From assembly GCF_017745215.1 (NCBI RefSeq), contig NZ_JAGHZV010000006.1:124001-188000 (forward strand): 64,000 nt of DNA, given 5' to 3'. The stretch comes from Sphingomonas sp. Its GTDB lineage: Bacteria > Pseudomonadota > Alphaproteobacteria > Sphingomonadales > Sphingomonadaceae. The translations under genes were made by a program, and so were the position numbers. Position 1 is the first letter of the stretch, and every line of letters starts with the position of its first letter. Shown in pieces: positions 32,434 through 40,095 of the stretch. The notes beneath the pieces were generated by a model. The model did no database searches and was not told the DNA's origin. It saw nothing but the letters and a program-made list of their open reading frames with translations.

Positions 32434-33788
32434 TGCGGCTCACCGGCAGCTTCTCCTTCCGCGTCGTGCTGATCCAGCTCGGCGTGTTCGTGACCGCGGT
32501 GACAGTGCTGCTCGGCCTGTTCTACTGGCTGGCGCACATCCGCCCGACCGCCGAGGTCCAGCAGTCGATCATGGCCGAGCATGCGCAACTGACCCGGCTC
32601 TACAACGAGCACGGCATCGATGCGCTGCGCCAGGCGCTCGAGCATCGCGCCGCCGCCAAGTCGCGCCGCCAGGCCTATCACATGCTCGCCGACGCGCAGG
32701 GCCATGTGGTCACCGCCAACCTGCCGAGCTGGCCGCGCGTGGCACGCGACCAATGGCTTCGGCTGGATGCGGACGTCTATCGCGACGGCGTCGAGGACGA
32801 TCACGAGGCACTGTCGCTGGACCAGCCGTTGCCCGGCGGCGCGCGCTTGCTGGTCGGGCGCGATGTCGAGGATCTCGACCGGATCGAACGCGCGGTGCGG
32901 CGGGCGCTGGTCTATGGCCTGCCCGCGCTGCTGCTGCTGGTGATCGGCGCCGGCGCGCTCAGCAGCCGCGCGATCGGCAAGCGCATCGAAGTGATGAGCG
33001 AGACCGCGCGGCGCGTGATGGAGGGCGACCTTTCCGAGCGCGTGCCGCTGCGGGCGCGCGACGACGACTTCAACCAGCTCGCGCGCACGCTCAACGCCAT
33101 GCTCGATCGGATCGAGGCATCGCTCGAATCGGTGCGCCGCGTGTCGGACAGCGTCGCGCACGAGCTGCGCACCCCGCTCGCGCGGCTCCAGGCCGAGCTG
33201 GCCGAGCTCCACGACGCGCCGCCCGAGCGCATCCCCAAGCTCGCCGAGGATGCCGCCGAGGAAGCTGCCCGCGTCGCGCGCATGGCCGATGCGGTGCTGC
33301 GCATCTCGCGGATCGAGGCGGGCCGCCACCGCGGCGACATGCGCCGCGTCGACCTGAGCGAGCTGCTGATCGACGCCGCCGATTATCACGCCCCGCTCGC
33401 CGAGAGCCGCAACCAGCGGCTCGAGACGGACATCGCCGCCGGGCTCAGCGTGCGCGGCGACACCGACCTGATCTTCCAGGCAGTGAGCAATCTGCTCGAC
33501 AATGCGATCAAGTTCACCCCCGCAGGCGGCCGGGTGACGCTCGCCGCCGAGCCGCGCGGCGGCGCGGTAGTGGTGAGCGTGACCGACACGGGCCCGGGCA
33601 TCCCCTCCGAGTTGCGCGCGAAGACCGGCGAACGCTTCTTCCGCGCGCCCGAGGCCGAAGCCGTTCCGGGCTTCGGCCTCGGGCTGGCGCTGGTGAACGC
33701 GGTGGCGACGATGCACGAGTCCGCGCTGACGCTGGCCGATGCGTCGCCGGGGCTGCGGGTGGAGTGGAAGCTGGCGCGGGCGGGCTGA
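32430..33788 (+). CDS. Membrane sensor histidine kinase
   Basis: The 452-residue kinase has membrane segments near 12-35 and 161-180 that bracket a periplasmic sensor of about 125 residues, then a HAMP linker (SSRAIGKRIEVMSETARRVM), a HisKA domain with His244 in SVAHELRTPLARL, and an ATPase domain with the N-box NLLDNAIKF, DTGPGIP and GFGLGLALV. The ATGA overlap with the regulator gene couples their translation. The sensor domain has no recognisable ligand motif. A short REP-like hairpin follows the gene. Confidence 0.93.
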   Translation: MMRLTGSFSFRVVLIQLGVFVTAVTVLLGLFYWLAHIRPTAEVQQSIMAEHAQLTRLYNEHGIDALRQALEHRAAAKSRRQAYHMLADAQGHVVTANLPSWPRVARDQWLRLDADVYRDGVEDDHEALSLDQPLPGGARLLVGRDVEDLDRIERAVRRALVYGLPALLLLVIGAGALSSRAIGKRIEVMSETARRVMEGDLSERVPLRARDDDFNQLARTLNAMLDRIEASLESVRRVSDSVAHELRTPLARLQAELAELHDAPPERIPKLAEDAAEEAARVARMADAVLRISRIEAGRHRGDMRRVDLSELLIDAADYHAPLAESRNQRLETDIAAGLSVRGDTDLIFQAVSNLLDNAIKFTPAGGRVTLAAEPRGGAVVVSVTDTGPGIPSELRAKTGERFFRAPEAEAVPGFGLGLALVNAVATMHESALTLADASPGLRVEWKLARAG

Positions 33789-33803
33789 AGGCGCTCCTGA
33801 AAT

Positions 33804-33831
33804 CGTCATCCCGGCGAAAGCCGGGATGACG
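33804..33831. repeat. REP-like element, short hairpin form (copy 2)
   Basis: A 28-base perfect hairpin with 12-bp arms beginning CGTCATCCCGGC and a GAAA tetraloop, 15 bases after the histidine kinase stop. It may serve as the operon's 3'-end structure. Confidence 0.88.
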
Positions 33832-33860
33832 GTGGTATTTGTTGACTTGCCCGGCCCCCT

Positions 33861-33890
33861 CCAATATTGAAGTAATAACTTCACTATTGG
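33861..33890. promoter_or_regulatory. 30-bp inverted-repeat operator for the SRPBCC/ArsR operon
   Basis: Arms CCAATA and TGAAGT on the left are mirrored exactly by ACTTCA and TATTGG on the right, around a central AATA; only one internal base pair fails. It ends ten bases before the SRPBCC start codon, overlapping the expected promoter and ribosome-binding site. ArsR-family repressors bind 12-2-12-like repeats in such positions, and one is encoded second in the operon. Confidence 0.75.
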
Positions 33891-33900
33891 AGCCTGCGCC

Positions 33901-34377
33901 ATGTCCGAAACCCCTGCGGTCCACAGCACCTTCGTCGTCGAGCGCCGCTACCCCAAGCCCCCTGCCACGGTCTTCGCCGCCTTCGCCGACGAAGCCACCA
34001 AGCGCCGCTGGTTCGCCGACGGCGGCGGGCACGAGGTCACGCGGTTCGAGACCGACTTCCGTCCCGGCGGCTATGAGCGGCTCGACTATCGCCTGGGCGA
34101 GAGCACGCCCTTTCCCGGCGCCGAGATCGCCAATGAGGAGCGGTTCTGCGACATCGTCCACGACCGTCGCATCGTCACGAGCTCGGTGATGGCGTTCGGC
34201 GGACGGACGATTTCGGTGCTGCTCGTCACCACCGAGCTGATGCCCGAAGGCGACGGCACGCACCTCGTCTGCACCGTCCAGGGCGTGTTCTTCGAAGGTT
34301 CGGACGGCCCCCAGATCCGCGAGCACGGCTGGAACGTCCTCCTCGACCTGCTGGGCAAGGTGCTGGCCGACGCCTGA
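33901..34377 (+). CDS. SRPBCC (AHSA1/activator of Hsp90-like) domain protein
   Basis: This 158-residue single-domain protein has the helix-grip START-like fold: the opening STFVVERRYPKPPATVFAAF, then ATKRRWFADGGGHEV and the C-terminal HGWNVLLDLLGKVL helix that closes the cavity. Such proteins bind hydrophobic ligands. It is co-transcribed with the ArsR-type regulator two bases downstream, a very common pairing in which the regulator represses its own operon. The ligand is unknown. Confidence 0.9.
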   Translation: MSETPAVHSTFVVERRYPKPPATVFAAFADEATKRRWFADGGGHEVTRFETDFRPGGYERLDYRLGESTPFPGAEIANEERFCDIVHDRRIVTSSVMAFGGRTISVLLVTTELMPEGDGTHLVCTVQGVFFEGSDGPQIREHGWNVLLDLLGKVLADA

Positions 34378-34379
34378 GG

Positions 34380-34715
34380 ATGCCCCGCCCCCCGGCCCCC
34401 GAAACCCTCGCCCCCATCGATCGCGTGCTCCGCGCGCTGGCCGATCCGTCGCGCCGGCGGATCGTCGAGCGGCTGGGCCAGGGGCCGGCCTCGGTGTCGA
34501 GCCTCGCGGAGCTGCTCGGGGTCAGCCTCACTGCGGTATCGCAGCATCTCCAGATTCTCGCCGAGGCCGGGCTCGCCGCCACCGAAAAGACCGGCCGAGT
34601 CCGCACCGCTCGGCGCGATCCCGCCGGCTTCGCGCTGCTCGAGCAATGGCTGGGCGACAGCCGGACGATCTGGGAGCGCCGCCTCGACGCGCTTGGCGAG
34701 CTGATGAAGGACTGA
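34380..34715 (+). CDS. ArsR-family winged-helix repressor
   Basis: A 111-residue regulator with the ArsR pattern: DRVLRALADPSRRRIVERLG, then the recognition helix ELLGVSLTAVSQHLQILAEAGL, and a beta wing with EKTGRVRTARRDP. It lacks the ELCVC metal-binding motif of classic arsenic sensors, so it likely senses something else, or the SRPBCC partner's ligand. GAGG lies immediately before the ATG. It is two bases from the end of the convergent yqgE gene. The 30-bp inverted repeat ahead of the operon is its probable operator. Confidence 0.92.
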   Translation: MPRPPAPETLAPIDRVLRALADPSRRRIVERLGQGPASVSSLAELLGVSLTAVSQHLQILAEAGLAATEKTGRVRTARRDPAGFALLEQWLGDSRTIWERRLDALGELMKD

Positions 34716-34717
34716 CC

Positions 34718-35278
34718 TCAGGCCGTGCCGGTGCTGTTCGCGAGCAGCCGCGCGTCGATCCCTGCGGCGGAGAAGGCCATCGACCAGCGCAGGTCGGCCG
34801 AAATGTCGTAGAGCAGCCCGGTGCTGCCCTCGGTGTTGAACCAGCCGTGACGGCTCATCTCGGCATCGAGCTGGCCCTCGCCCCAGCCTGCATAGCCGAG
34901 CGCGACGAGCCATTTGGACGGGCCGCTCCCTTCGGCGATCGCCTTGAGGATGTCGATCGTGCCCGAAAGCGCCCAGCGCCCGGCGACATCGATCGTGTCC
35001 TGCCCGCCCCAGTCGGGCGCGTGCAGCACGAAACCGCGCTGCGGCTCGACCGGTCCGCCGAAATGCACGGGCGCGTCGGGCGCCTCGCCGGGATCGATGT
35101 CGAACTGGCGGAGCAGGTCGTGCAGGCCCAGCCCGTCGATCGTCGCGCCCACGCCGATGCCCAGCGCGCCTTCCTCGTCGTGCGCGCACATCGCGATCAC
35201 GGCATGGTCGAACCGTGAGTCGCCGATGCCGGGCATCGCCAGCAGGAACTGCCCGGTCAGGTAACGCGCCGAATCCAT
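34718..35278 (-). CDS. YqgE/AlgH family protein
   Basis: A 186-residue cytosolic protein of the UPF0301 family. It begins YLTGQFLLAMPGIGDSRFDHAV, and includes the conserved HFGGPVEPQRGFVLHAPDW and LGYAGWGEGQLDAEM. The biochemical role is not established; AlgH was linked to alginate regulation in Pseudomonas. The start at 35278 gives the family's usual N-terminus, though no clear ribosome-binding site is seen. It is divergent from the peroxiredoxin gene across 94 bases. Confidence 0.92.
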   Translation of the reverse strand: MDSARYLTGQFLLAMPGIGDSRFDHAVIAMCAHDEEGALGIGVGATIDGLGLHDLLRQFDIDPGEAPDAPVHFGGPVEPQRGFVLHAPDWGGQDTIDVAGRWALSGTIDILKAIAEGSGPSKWLVALGYAGWGEGQLDAEMSRHGWFNTEGSTGLLYDISADLRWSMAFSAAGIDARLLANSTGTA

Positions 35279-35372
35279 GCGTCGATCAACATACTGGCGC
35301 GTTGGAAGCTCCGCCATGCTTGAAAATCGTCCCGTCCTCGCCAATTGGGGCGCACCAGAGAGGGAGACCCCA

Positions 35373-35855
35373 ATGACGATTGCGATCGGTGACCGCCTGC
35401 CTAGCGCCAAGCTCATCAAGACGACCGAGATCGGCAACGAGCCGGTCGATACGGCAGACTATTTCAAGGGCCGTCGCATCGCGCTCTTCTCGGTGCCGGG
35501 TGCCTTCACCCCCACTTGCTCCGCCAAGCATCTGCCGGGCTTCGTCGACAAGGCGGACGCGATCAAGGCCAAGGGCGTCGACGAAGTCGCCTGCACCGCG
35601 GTCAACGACGCCTTCGTGATGAAGGCCTGGGGCGCCGCCAACGACGTCGCCGGCAAGGTGACGATGCTCGCCGACGGCAATGGCGATTTCGTCAAGGCGC
35701 TGGGCCTTGAGATGGACGGTACCGGTTTCGGCCTGGGCCATCGCGGCAAGCGCTTCTCGATGGTCGTCAACGACGGCATCGTCGAACAACTCAATGTCGA
35801 GGCGCCGGGCGAGTTCAACGTCAGCTCGGCCGAATATCTGCTCGAGCAACTCTGA
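35373..35855 (+). CDS. Peroxiredoxin of the Prx5 type
   Basis: A 160-residue thiol peroxidase that reduces hydrogen peroxide and organic hydroperoxides. The peroxidatic cysteine is Cys49 in VPGAFTPTCSAKHLPGF, the exact Prx5 signature. The VNDAFVMKAWG segment and the late MVVNDGIVEQLNVE are also conserved. The only other cysteine is in VACTAVND, as in single-cysteine or glutathione-dependent members. AGAGGGAGA lies upstream of the chosen ATG. The gene is followed after 90 bases by a small unknown gene. Confidence 0.95.
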   Translation: MTIAIGDRLPSAKLIKTTEIGNEPVDTADYFKGRRIALFSVPGAFTPTCSAKHLPGFVDKADAIKAKGVDEVACTAVNDAFVMKAWGAANDVAGKVTMLADGNGDFVKALGLEMDGTGFGLGHRGKRFSMVVNDGIVEQLNVEAPGEFNVSSAEYLLEQL

Positions 35856-35945
35856 AGCGTCTCAGGGGCGTAACGGCCCGCCGCTGGGCGGGGAAACCGT
35901 TTCGCCCGTATGGCGTTGAGAATGGGTAGATGGAAAGGGAATGCA

Positions 35946-36185
35946 ATGACCGACACCCCCGGTAACGATACGACCCCCGCCACCACCGCGACTGCCGAGA
36001 AGTCGTTCCTCGAACAGGCTCAGGAAGCGATCGGCGACGCGATCGAGGCGACCGTCGAGGCCGCGAAGGAACACCCCGTCGCCGCCGCGGCGATCGCCGC
36101 GGGCGCGACTGCCGCGGTTGCCGGTGCGGCCTATGGCATCAGCCAGCTGCTCGGCAGCGACGAGGACGACGGCAAGAAGGGCTGA
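35946..36185 (+). CDS. Small alanine-rich protein with one hydrophobic segment
   Basis: A 79-residue protein with a threonine-rich, likely disordered start, an amphipathic helix (FLEQAQEAIGDAIEATVEAA), a hydrophobic Ala/Gly segment (AAAAIAAGATAAVAGAAYGI) and a charged tail SDEDDGKKG. It could be an inner-membrane small protein. GGAAAGGGA precedes the ATG at a normal distance. It follows a peroxiredoxin gene and precedes a REP-like element; a role in stress response would be a guess. No family is recognised. Confidence 0.75.
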   Translation: MTDTPGNDTTPATTATAEKSFLEQAQEAIGDAIEATVEAAKEHPVAAAAIAAGATAAVAGAAYGISQLLGSDEDDGKKG

Positions 36186-36234
36186 TCGGGAGGGCGGGGT
36201 CCTTTCCGAGAAGGCTCCGCTCCACACTCAACCC

Positions 36235-36315
36235 GCCATCCCGGCGAAAGCCGGGACCCAGGGCCACAGGCGATGTACTGCTTGACCCTGGGTCCCGGCT
36301 TTCGCCGGGATGACG
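36235..36315. repeat. REP-like element, paired form (copy 3)
   Basis: Same architecture as the copy at 10002: two inverted arms containing CCCGGCGAAAGCCGGGACC, here with a 20-base centre and a G-for-T change in the left outer base. It lies between the small alanine-rich gene and AMP nucleosidase. Confidence 0.88.
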
Positions 36316-36377
36316 TTTATGGGGAGCGGCGAGGCGCCCCCCTTGCATCCTCGAAAACCCCGGCCTAGCGCTGGTCG

Positions 36378-37820
36378 ATGACTCAAGCTGCAGACATCGT
36401 CGCCGAGCTCGACCGGCTCTACACTGCCTCGGTCGAGCGCCTGCAGACCGCCTTGGCCCGCTACCTCGATGACGGCACCCCGCCCGACCGCCAGGCGCGG
36501 CTCGACGGCTCGTTCGCCTATCCCGAGATCCACCTGCGCTACCGCGGCGGCAACGAGCAGCGCCCCGCTCCGCCGCGATCCTTCGGCCGGCTGATCGATC
36601 CCGGCGAATATCGCATCAGCGTCACCAAGCCGGGCATGTTCGCCGACTATCTCACCGAGCAGCTGACCTTCCTGATCGAGGACTACGACGTCCAGGTGCA
36701 GGCGCGTCCCGGCCGGCAGGAAATCCCCTTCCCCTATGTCCTCGATCCCGGCCACGCCTGGAGCCTCGACGAAGTCTCGGCCACCGAGCTCGCGCGCTTC
36801 TTCCCGGCGACGGAGCTCGCGCACATCGGCGACGAGATCGCCGACGGCCTGTGGATCGCCAGCGACGAGACCCGCCCGCTCGCGCTGTTCGACGGGCTGC
36901 GCACCGACTTCAGCCTCGCGCGCCTCAGGCACTACACCGGCACCCCGGTCGAGCATTTCCAGCAGTACATCCTCTTCACCAACTACCATCGCTACGTCGA
37001 CGAGTTCGTCCGCTATGCGATCGGGCAGCTCGGCGAAGGGAGCCGCTTCACCGGCGTCTCGGGCGCGGGCGGCATCTATGTCGAGGCGGGCGACGACACC
37101 GACCGGCTGCTCAACGACACCTCGGCGTGGCGCCGCCACCAGATGCCTGCCTATCACCTGATCGCGCCGAACCGCACGGGCATCACGCTGGTCAACATCG
37201 GCGTCGGCCCCTCGAACGCCAAGACGATCACCGACCATCTCGCGGTGCTGCGCCCCGAAGCGTGGCTGATGATCGGCCATTGCGGAGGCCTCCGCCCCAG
37301 CCAGCGGATCGGCGACTATGTCCTCGCCCACGCCTATCTGCGCGACGACCATGTCCTCGACGATGTGCTGCCCCCCGAGATCCCGATCCCCGCAATCGCC
37401 GAGGTCCAGCTCGCGCTCGCCCGCGCCGCGGCGACGATCTCGGGCCAGTCGGGCGACGAATTGAAGGCGCGGCTGCGCACCGGCACGATCGTCACCACCG
37501 ACGACCGCAACTGGGAGCTGCGCTACTCGACGACGGCGCTGCGCTTCTCGCTGAGCCGCGCGGTCGGCGTCGACATGGAGAGCGCGACGCTCGCCGCGCA
37601 GGGCTATCGCTTCCGCGTGCCCTACGGCACCTTGCTCTGCGTCTCGGACAAGCCGCTCCACGGCGAGCTAAAGCTCCCCGGCCAGGCCAACCGCTTCTAC
37701 GAGCGCGCGATCGCCGAGCACCTCAAGATCGGCATCGAGACCTGCGAGGAGCTGCGCCGCGAGGGCCCCAAGCTCCACTCGCGCAAGCTCCGCGCCTTCA
37801 ACGAGCCGCCGTTCCGCTGA
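36378..37820 (+). CDS. amn: AMP nucleosidase
   Basis: Amn hydrolyses AMP to adenine and ribose 5-phosphate, helping control the adenylate pool. The 480-residue length matches the bacterial enzyme. An N-terminal regulatory domain has FAYPEIHLRYRGG and PGMFADYLTEQLTFLIEDY, and the C-terminal nucleoside-phosphorylase fold has the ribose-binding GVGPSNAKTITDHLAVL, the base-binding MIGHCGGLR, and VDMESATLAAQGY. It is followed after seven bases by an ornithine cyclodeaminase homologue in the same direction. Confidence 0.95.
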   Translation: MTQAADIVAELDRLYTASVERLQTALARYLDDGTPPDRQARLDGSFAYPEIHLRYRGGNEQRPAPPRSFGRLIDPGEYRISVTKPGMFADYLTEQLTFLIEDYDVQVQARPGRQEIPFPYVLDPGHAWSLDEVSATELARFFPATELAHIGDEIADGLWIASDETRPLALFDGLRTDFSLARLRHYTGTPVEHFQQYILFTNYHRYVDEFVRYAIGQLGEGSRFTGVSGAGGIYVEAGDDTDRLLNDTSAWRRHQMPAYHLIAPNRTGITLVNIGVGPSNAKTITDHLAVLRPEAWLMIGHCGGLRPSQRIGDYVLAHAYLRDDHVLDDVLPPEIPIPAIAEVQLALARAAATISGQSGDELKARLRTGTIVTTDDRNWELRYSTTALRFSLSRAVGVDMESATLAAQGYRFRVPYGTLLCVSDKPLHGELKLPGQANRFYERAIAEHLKIGIETCEELRREGPKLHSRKLRAFNEPPFR

Positions 37821-37827
37821 GCCGCCG

Positions 37828-38733
37828 ATGCGCCTGATCGACCGCGAGGAAGTCGCCCGGCGGCTCGATCATGCGACCTGCATCGCCCTCGTCCGCGAGG
37901 CGATGATCGCGCTCGCCGAGGGGCGCTCGGCGCAGCTGCTCCGCGGCATCCTCGATCTAGGTAGCGGCGACCTGTTCGGGGTGATGCCCGGCGCGCTCGG
38001 CGCGGGATTCGGTGCCAAGCTGGTGAGCGTCTTTCCGGGCAAGCCTCGCTCGCACCAGGGCGTGATCGCGATGTTCGACCGCGAAACCGGCGCGCCGACC
38101 GCAGTGATCGAGGGCGGCGAAGTCACGGCGATCCGCACCGCCTGCGCTTCGGCCGCGGCGACCGATGCGCTCGCTCGCCGTGATGCGCGGACGCTCGCAA
38201 TCCTCGGCACCGGCGAACAGGCCTGGCAACACGCGCTTGCGGTGCCGCTGGTCCGGCCGATCGAGGAGATCCGCATCTGGGGCCGCGATCTCGCGCGTGC
38301 CGAGGCGCTCGCCGCACGCATCGGCGGCCACGCCCGGGCTGCCGCCACGGCCCGCGAGGCAGTGGCCGGCGCCGACGTGGTCTGCACCACCACCGCCGCC
38401 GCCGAGCCGATCCTCTTCTCGGACGACGTCGCCGACGGCACGCACCTCAACGTCATCGGGTCGAGCCATGCCGGGCCGTGCGAGATCGACACCGCGCTCG
38501 TCGCCCGCGCGCGCTTCGTTCCCGATCACCGCGCCGGCGTGCTCGCGCAGGGCGCCGAGTTCCTCCGCGCCAGGGCCGAAGGGCTGGTCGGCGACGACCA
38601 TGTCCTGCCGGAGATCGGCGCGGTCTACGCCGGTACCGCGCCCGGCCGGCTCGGCGACCGCGACGTGACGATCTACAAGTCGCTCGGCTCGATCGTGCAG
38701 GACCTCGCCTGCGCGCAGTGGCTCGTCCGGTAG
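37828..38733 (+). CDS. Ornithine cyclodeaminase / mu-crystallin family protein
   Basis: A 301-residue NAD(P)-dependent enzyme. The first domain has LIDREEVARRLDHATCI and GAGFGAKLVSVFPGKP; the Rossmann domain has LGTGEQAWQHALAV with the GxGxxx pattern; the C-terminal half has NVIGSSHAGPCEIDTAL and YKSLGSIVQDLACAQW. Family members act as ornithine cyclodeaminase, alanine dehydrogenase or delta-1-pyrroline-2-carboxylate reductase, and sequence reading does not separate these. It is seven bases after amn, apparently co-transcribed. Confidence 0.88.
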   Translation: MRLIDREEVARRLDHATCIALVREAMIALAEGRSAQLLRGILDLGSGDLFGVMPGALGAGFGAKLVSVFPGKPRSHQGVIAMFDRETGAPTAVIEGGEVTAIRTACASAAATDALARRDARTLAILGTGEQAWQHALAVPLVRPIEEIRIWGRDLARAEALAARIGGHARAAATAREAVAGADVVCTTTAAAEPILFSDDVADGTHLNVIGSSHAGPCEIDTALVARARFVPDHRAGVLAQGAEFLRARAEGLVGDDHVLPEIGAVYAGTAPGRLGDRDVTIYKSLGSIVQDLACAQWLVR

Positions 38734-38758
38734 AGGAAGGGTCTACTCTCCCCCCCAA

Positions 38759-38786
38759 CGTCATCCCGGCGAAAGCGGGATGATGG
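38759..38786. repeat. REP-like element, short and degraded (copy 4)
   Basis: A 28-base hairpin matching copy 2 but with one base lost from the right arm (GAAAGCGGG instead of GAAAGCCGGG) and a final GATGATGG. It lies between two convergent genes, where it may mark both 3' ends. Confidence 0.75.
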
Positions 38787-38814
38787 TAGTGGCTAACCCA
38801 AATCCGATGGCGAG

Positions 38815-39384
38815 CTAGTCGAGGCTCGCGCCCGGGCACTCGGGAATCGGCACTGCCCGCCCCTGCCGCAGCTCGATCCGGAAGGCATGAGCGCGCGACA
38901 CGAAGCTCCCCGCTTCGCGCCCGGGGGGCAGCCCCGATTCCTCGACGAGCACGCAAGGCACGACGCCGAGGCTGCCGAACGCCATCCGCCGGTTCTCGAT
39001 CGTGCCGAGCCGCGGCGCCTGGCCGCGCAACGCGGCTTCGATGTCCTCCTCGACCCGCTCCTCGGCCCCGCGTTCGCGTGGACCCAGCGTGAAGGCGCGG
39101 ATGCGGCTGAAGTGCGTGGTCCGCTCGACGAGGAGCACCTTGGGCGCCCCGCGCGTCCAGATCACGTCGATCGCGCGCTCGAACCGCATCAGCCGCCGCT
39201 GCGGCACGCCGGGCCCGCGCAGCCAGGCGACGGTCGACACCGCCGCGTCGCCCGCATCGATCGCCGGCGCCGAGATCGTCCAGGCGCGATCGGGCGAGCG
39301 CACCTGCCCGCCCTGGACACCGTCGATATGGTCGGCGGCCGGCACCGCTAGGACCAGCACCAGCGCAGCCATGAGCTTCATCAT
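38815..39384 (-). CDS. Secreted protein of unknown function
   Basis: A 189-residue product with a signal peptide (LMAALVLVLAVPAAD). The mature part contains WTISAPAIDAGDAAVSTVAW and a positively charged centre, with no motif I can assign. Two cysteines near the C-terminal half (VVPCVLVEE and IPECPG) could form a disulfide in the periplasm. It is the last gene of the M2 peptidase/SIMPL group, 18 bases after the SIMPL gene. No function is proposed. Confidence 0.72.
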   Translation of the reverse strand: MMKLMAALVLVLAVPAADHIDGVQGGQVRSPDRAWTISAPAIDAGDAAVSTVAWLRGPGVPQRRLMRFERAIDVIWTRGAPKVLLVERTTHFSRIRAFTLGPRERGAEERVEEDIEAALRGQAPRLGTIENRRMAFGSLGVVPCVLVEESGLPPGREAGSFVSRAHAFRIELRQGRAVPIPECPGASLD

Positions 39385-39402
39385 TTCGTCAGTGCCCTGC
39401 GA

Positions 39403-40095
39403 TCAGCGATCGAGCAGATAGGTGACCTTGACGGGCACCACGAACCGCACCTTGTTCGCCGGCGCGGGCACGGCTTGCGTCGTCATCGCAAGCTGGAGGC
39501 TCTCGAGCGGATTGTCCCCGCTCGACTGGACGATCCGGCGAACACCCAAGACCCGCAGGCCGAGCTGCTGCGCATAGGCTTCGGCATCGGGCCGCCCCCG
39601 CGTGAGCGCATCCGCCTGGGCCGCACGGCGCGCCGCGGCGCAGTCGAACAGCACGCCCGAAGGTCCCTGGATATTGCGGGCACCGGCCTGGCGCAGCGCC
39701 GCCGCTGCACGCTCCGCGCTCTGGCGGTCCCGGAAGACCGCCTGATAGGTCTCGAACTGCGGCACGACCGGCTCGTCGGCGTCTTGGGTGTCGGGGTCGG
39801 GGCCGCCCACGGCCTCGTTCCCGACGAAGCCCAGCTTATAGGGGTCCGGCGCACAGACCGGCTGGTCGATCGGCCCGAGCGGCCGGATCGCGGCGACCGC
39901 CGCAGTCTTGGCTGAGGCGACCTGGGCGCCCGCTTCCTCGGGGGATACGCCGGGCGCGAAGAAATAGCCCGATACCCGATAGCCCTGCGCCGGCACCTCC
40001 GCGGTGCCTGCGACGCCGATCTCGACCTCGACCGGGCCGGGCGCCGCCGCTGCGGCATCCTGCCCGGCAAGCAGCAGCGCGAGCAGCGCGGTCAC
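39403..40095 (-). CDS. SIMPL (DUF541)-type periplasmic protein
   Basis: A 230-residue product with an N-terminal signal peptide (TALLALLLAGQDAAAAAPG). EVEIGVAGTAEVPAQGYRVSG begins the conserved domain, and AEAYAQQLGLRVLGVRRIVQS near the end matches the helix-strand pattern of SIMPL proteins. The family is oxidative-stress related in some bacteria and otherwise uncharacterised. The GTG at 40095 overlaps the M2 peptidase stop as GTGA; a second GTG sits one codon upstream. It is translationally coupled to the peptidase gene. Confidence 0.75.
   Translation of the reverse strand: MTALLALLLAGQDAAAAAPGPVEVEIGVAGTAEVPAQGYRVSGYFFAPGVSPEEAGAQVASAKTAAVAAIRPLGPIDQPVCAPDPYKLGFVGNEAVGGPDPDTQDADEPVVPQFETYQAVFRDRQSAERAAAALRQAGARNIQGPSGVLFDCAAARRAAQADALTRGRPDAEAYAQQLGLRVLGVRRIVQSSGDNPLESLQLAMTTQAVPAPANKVRFVVPVKVTYLLDR

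Noticed and set aside
34380..34715. The ArsR-type protein as the SahR regulator of ahcY
   Set aside because: It is paired with an SRPBCC gene and has its own distinct operator, TGAAGT/ACTTCA, unlike the palindrome before ahcY.
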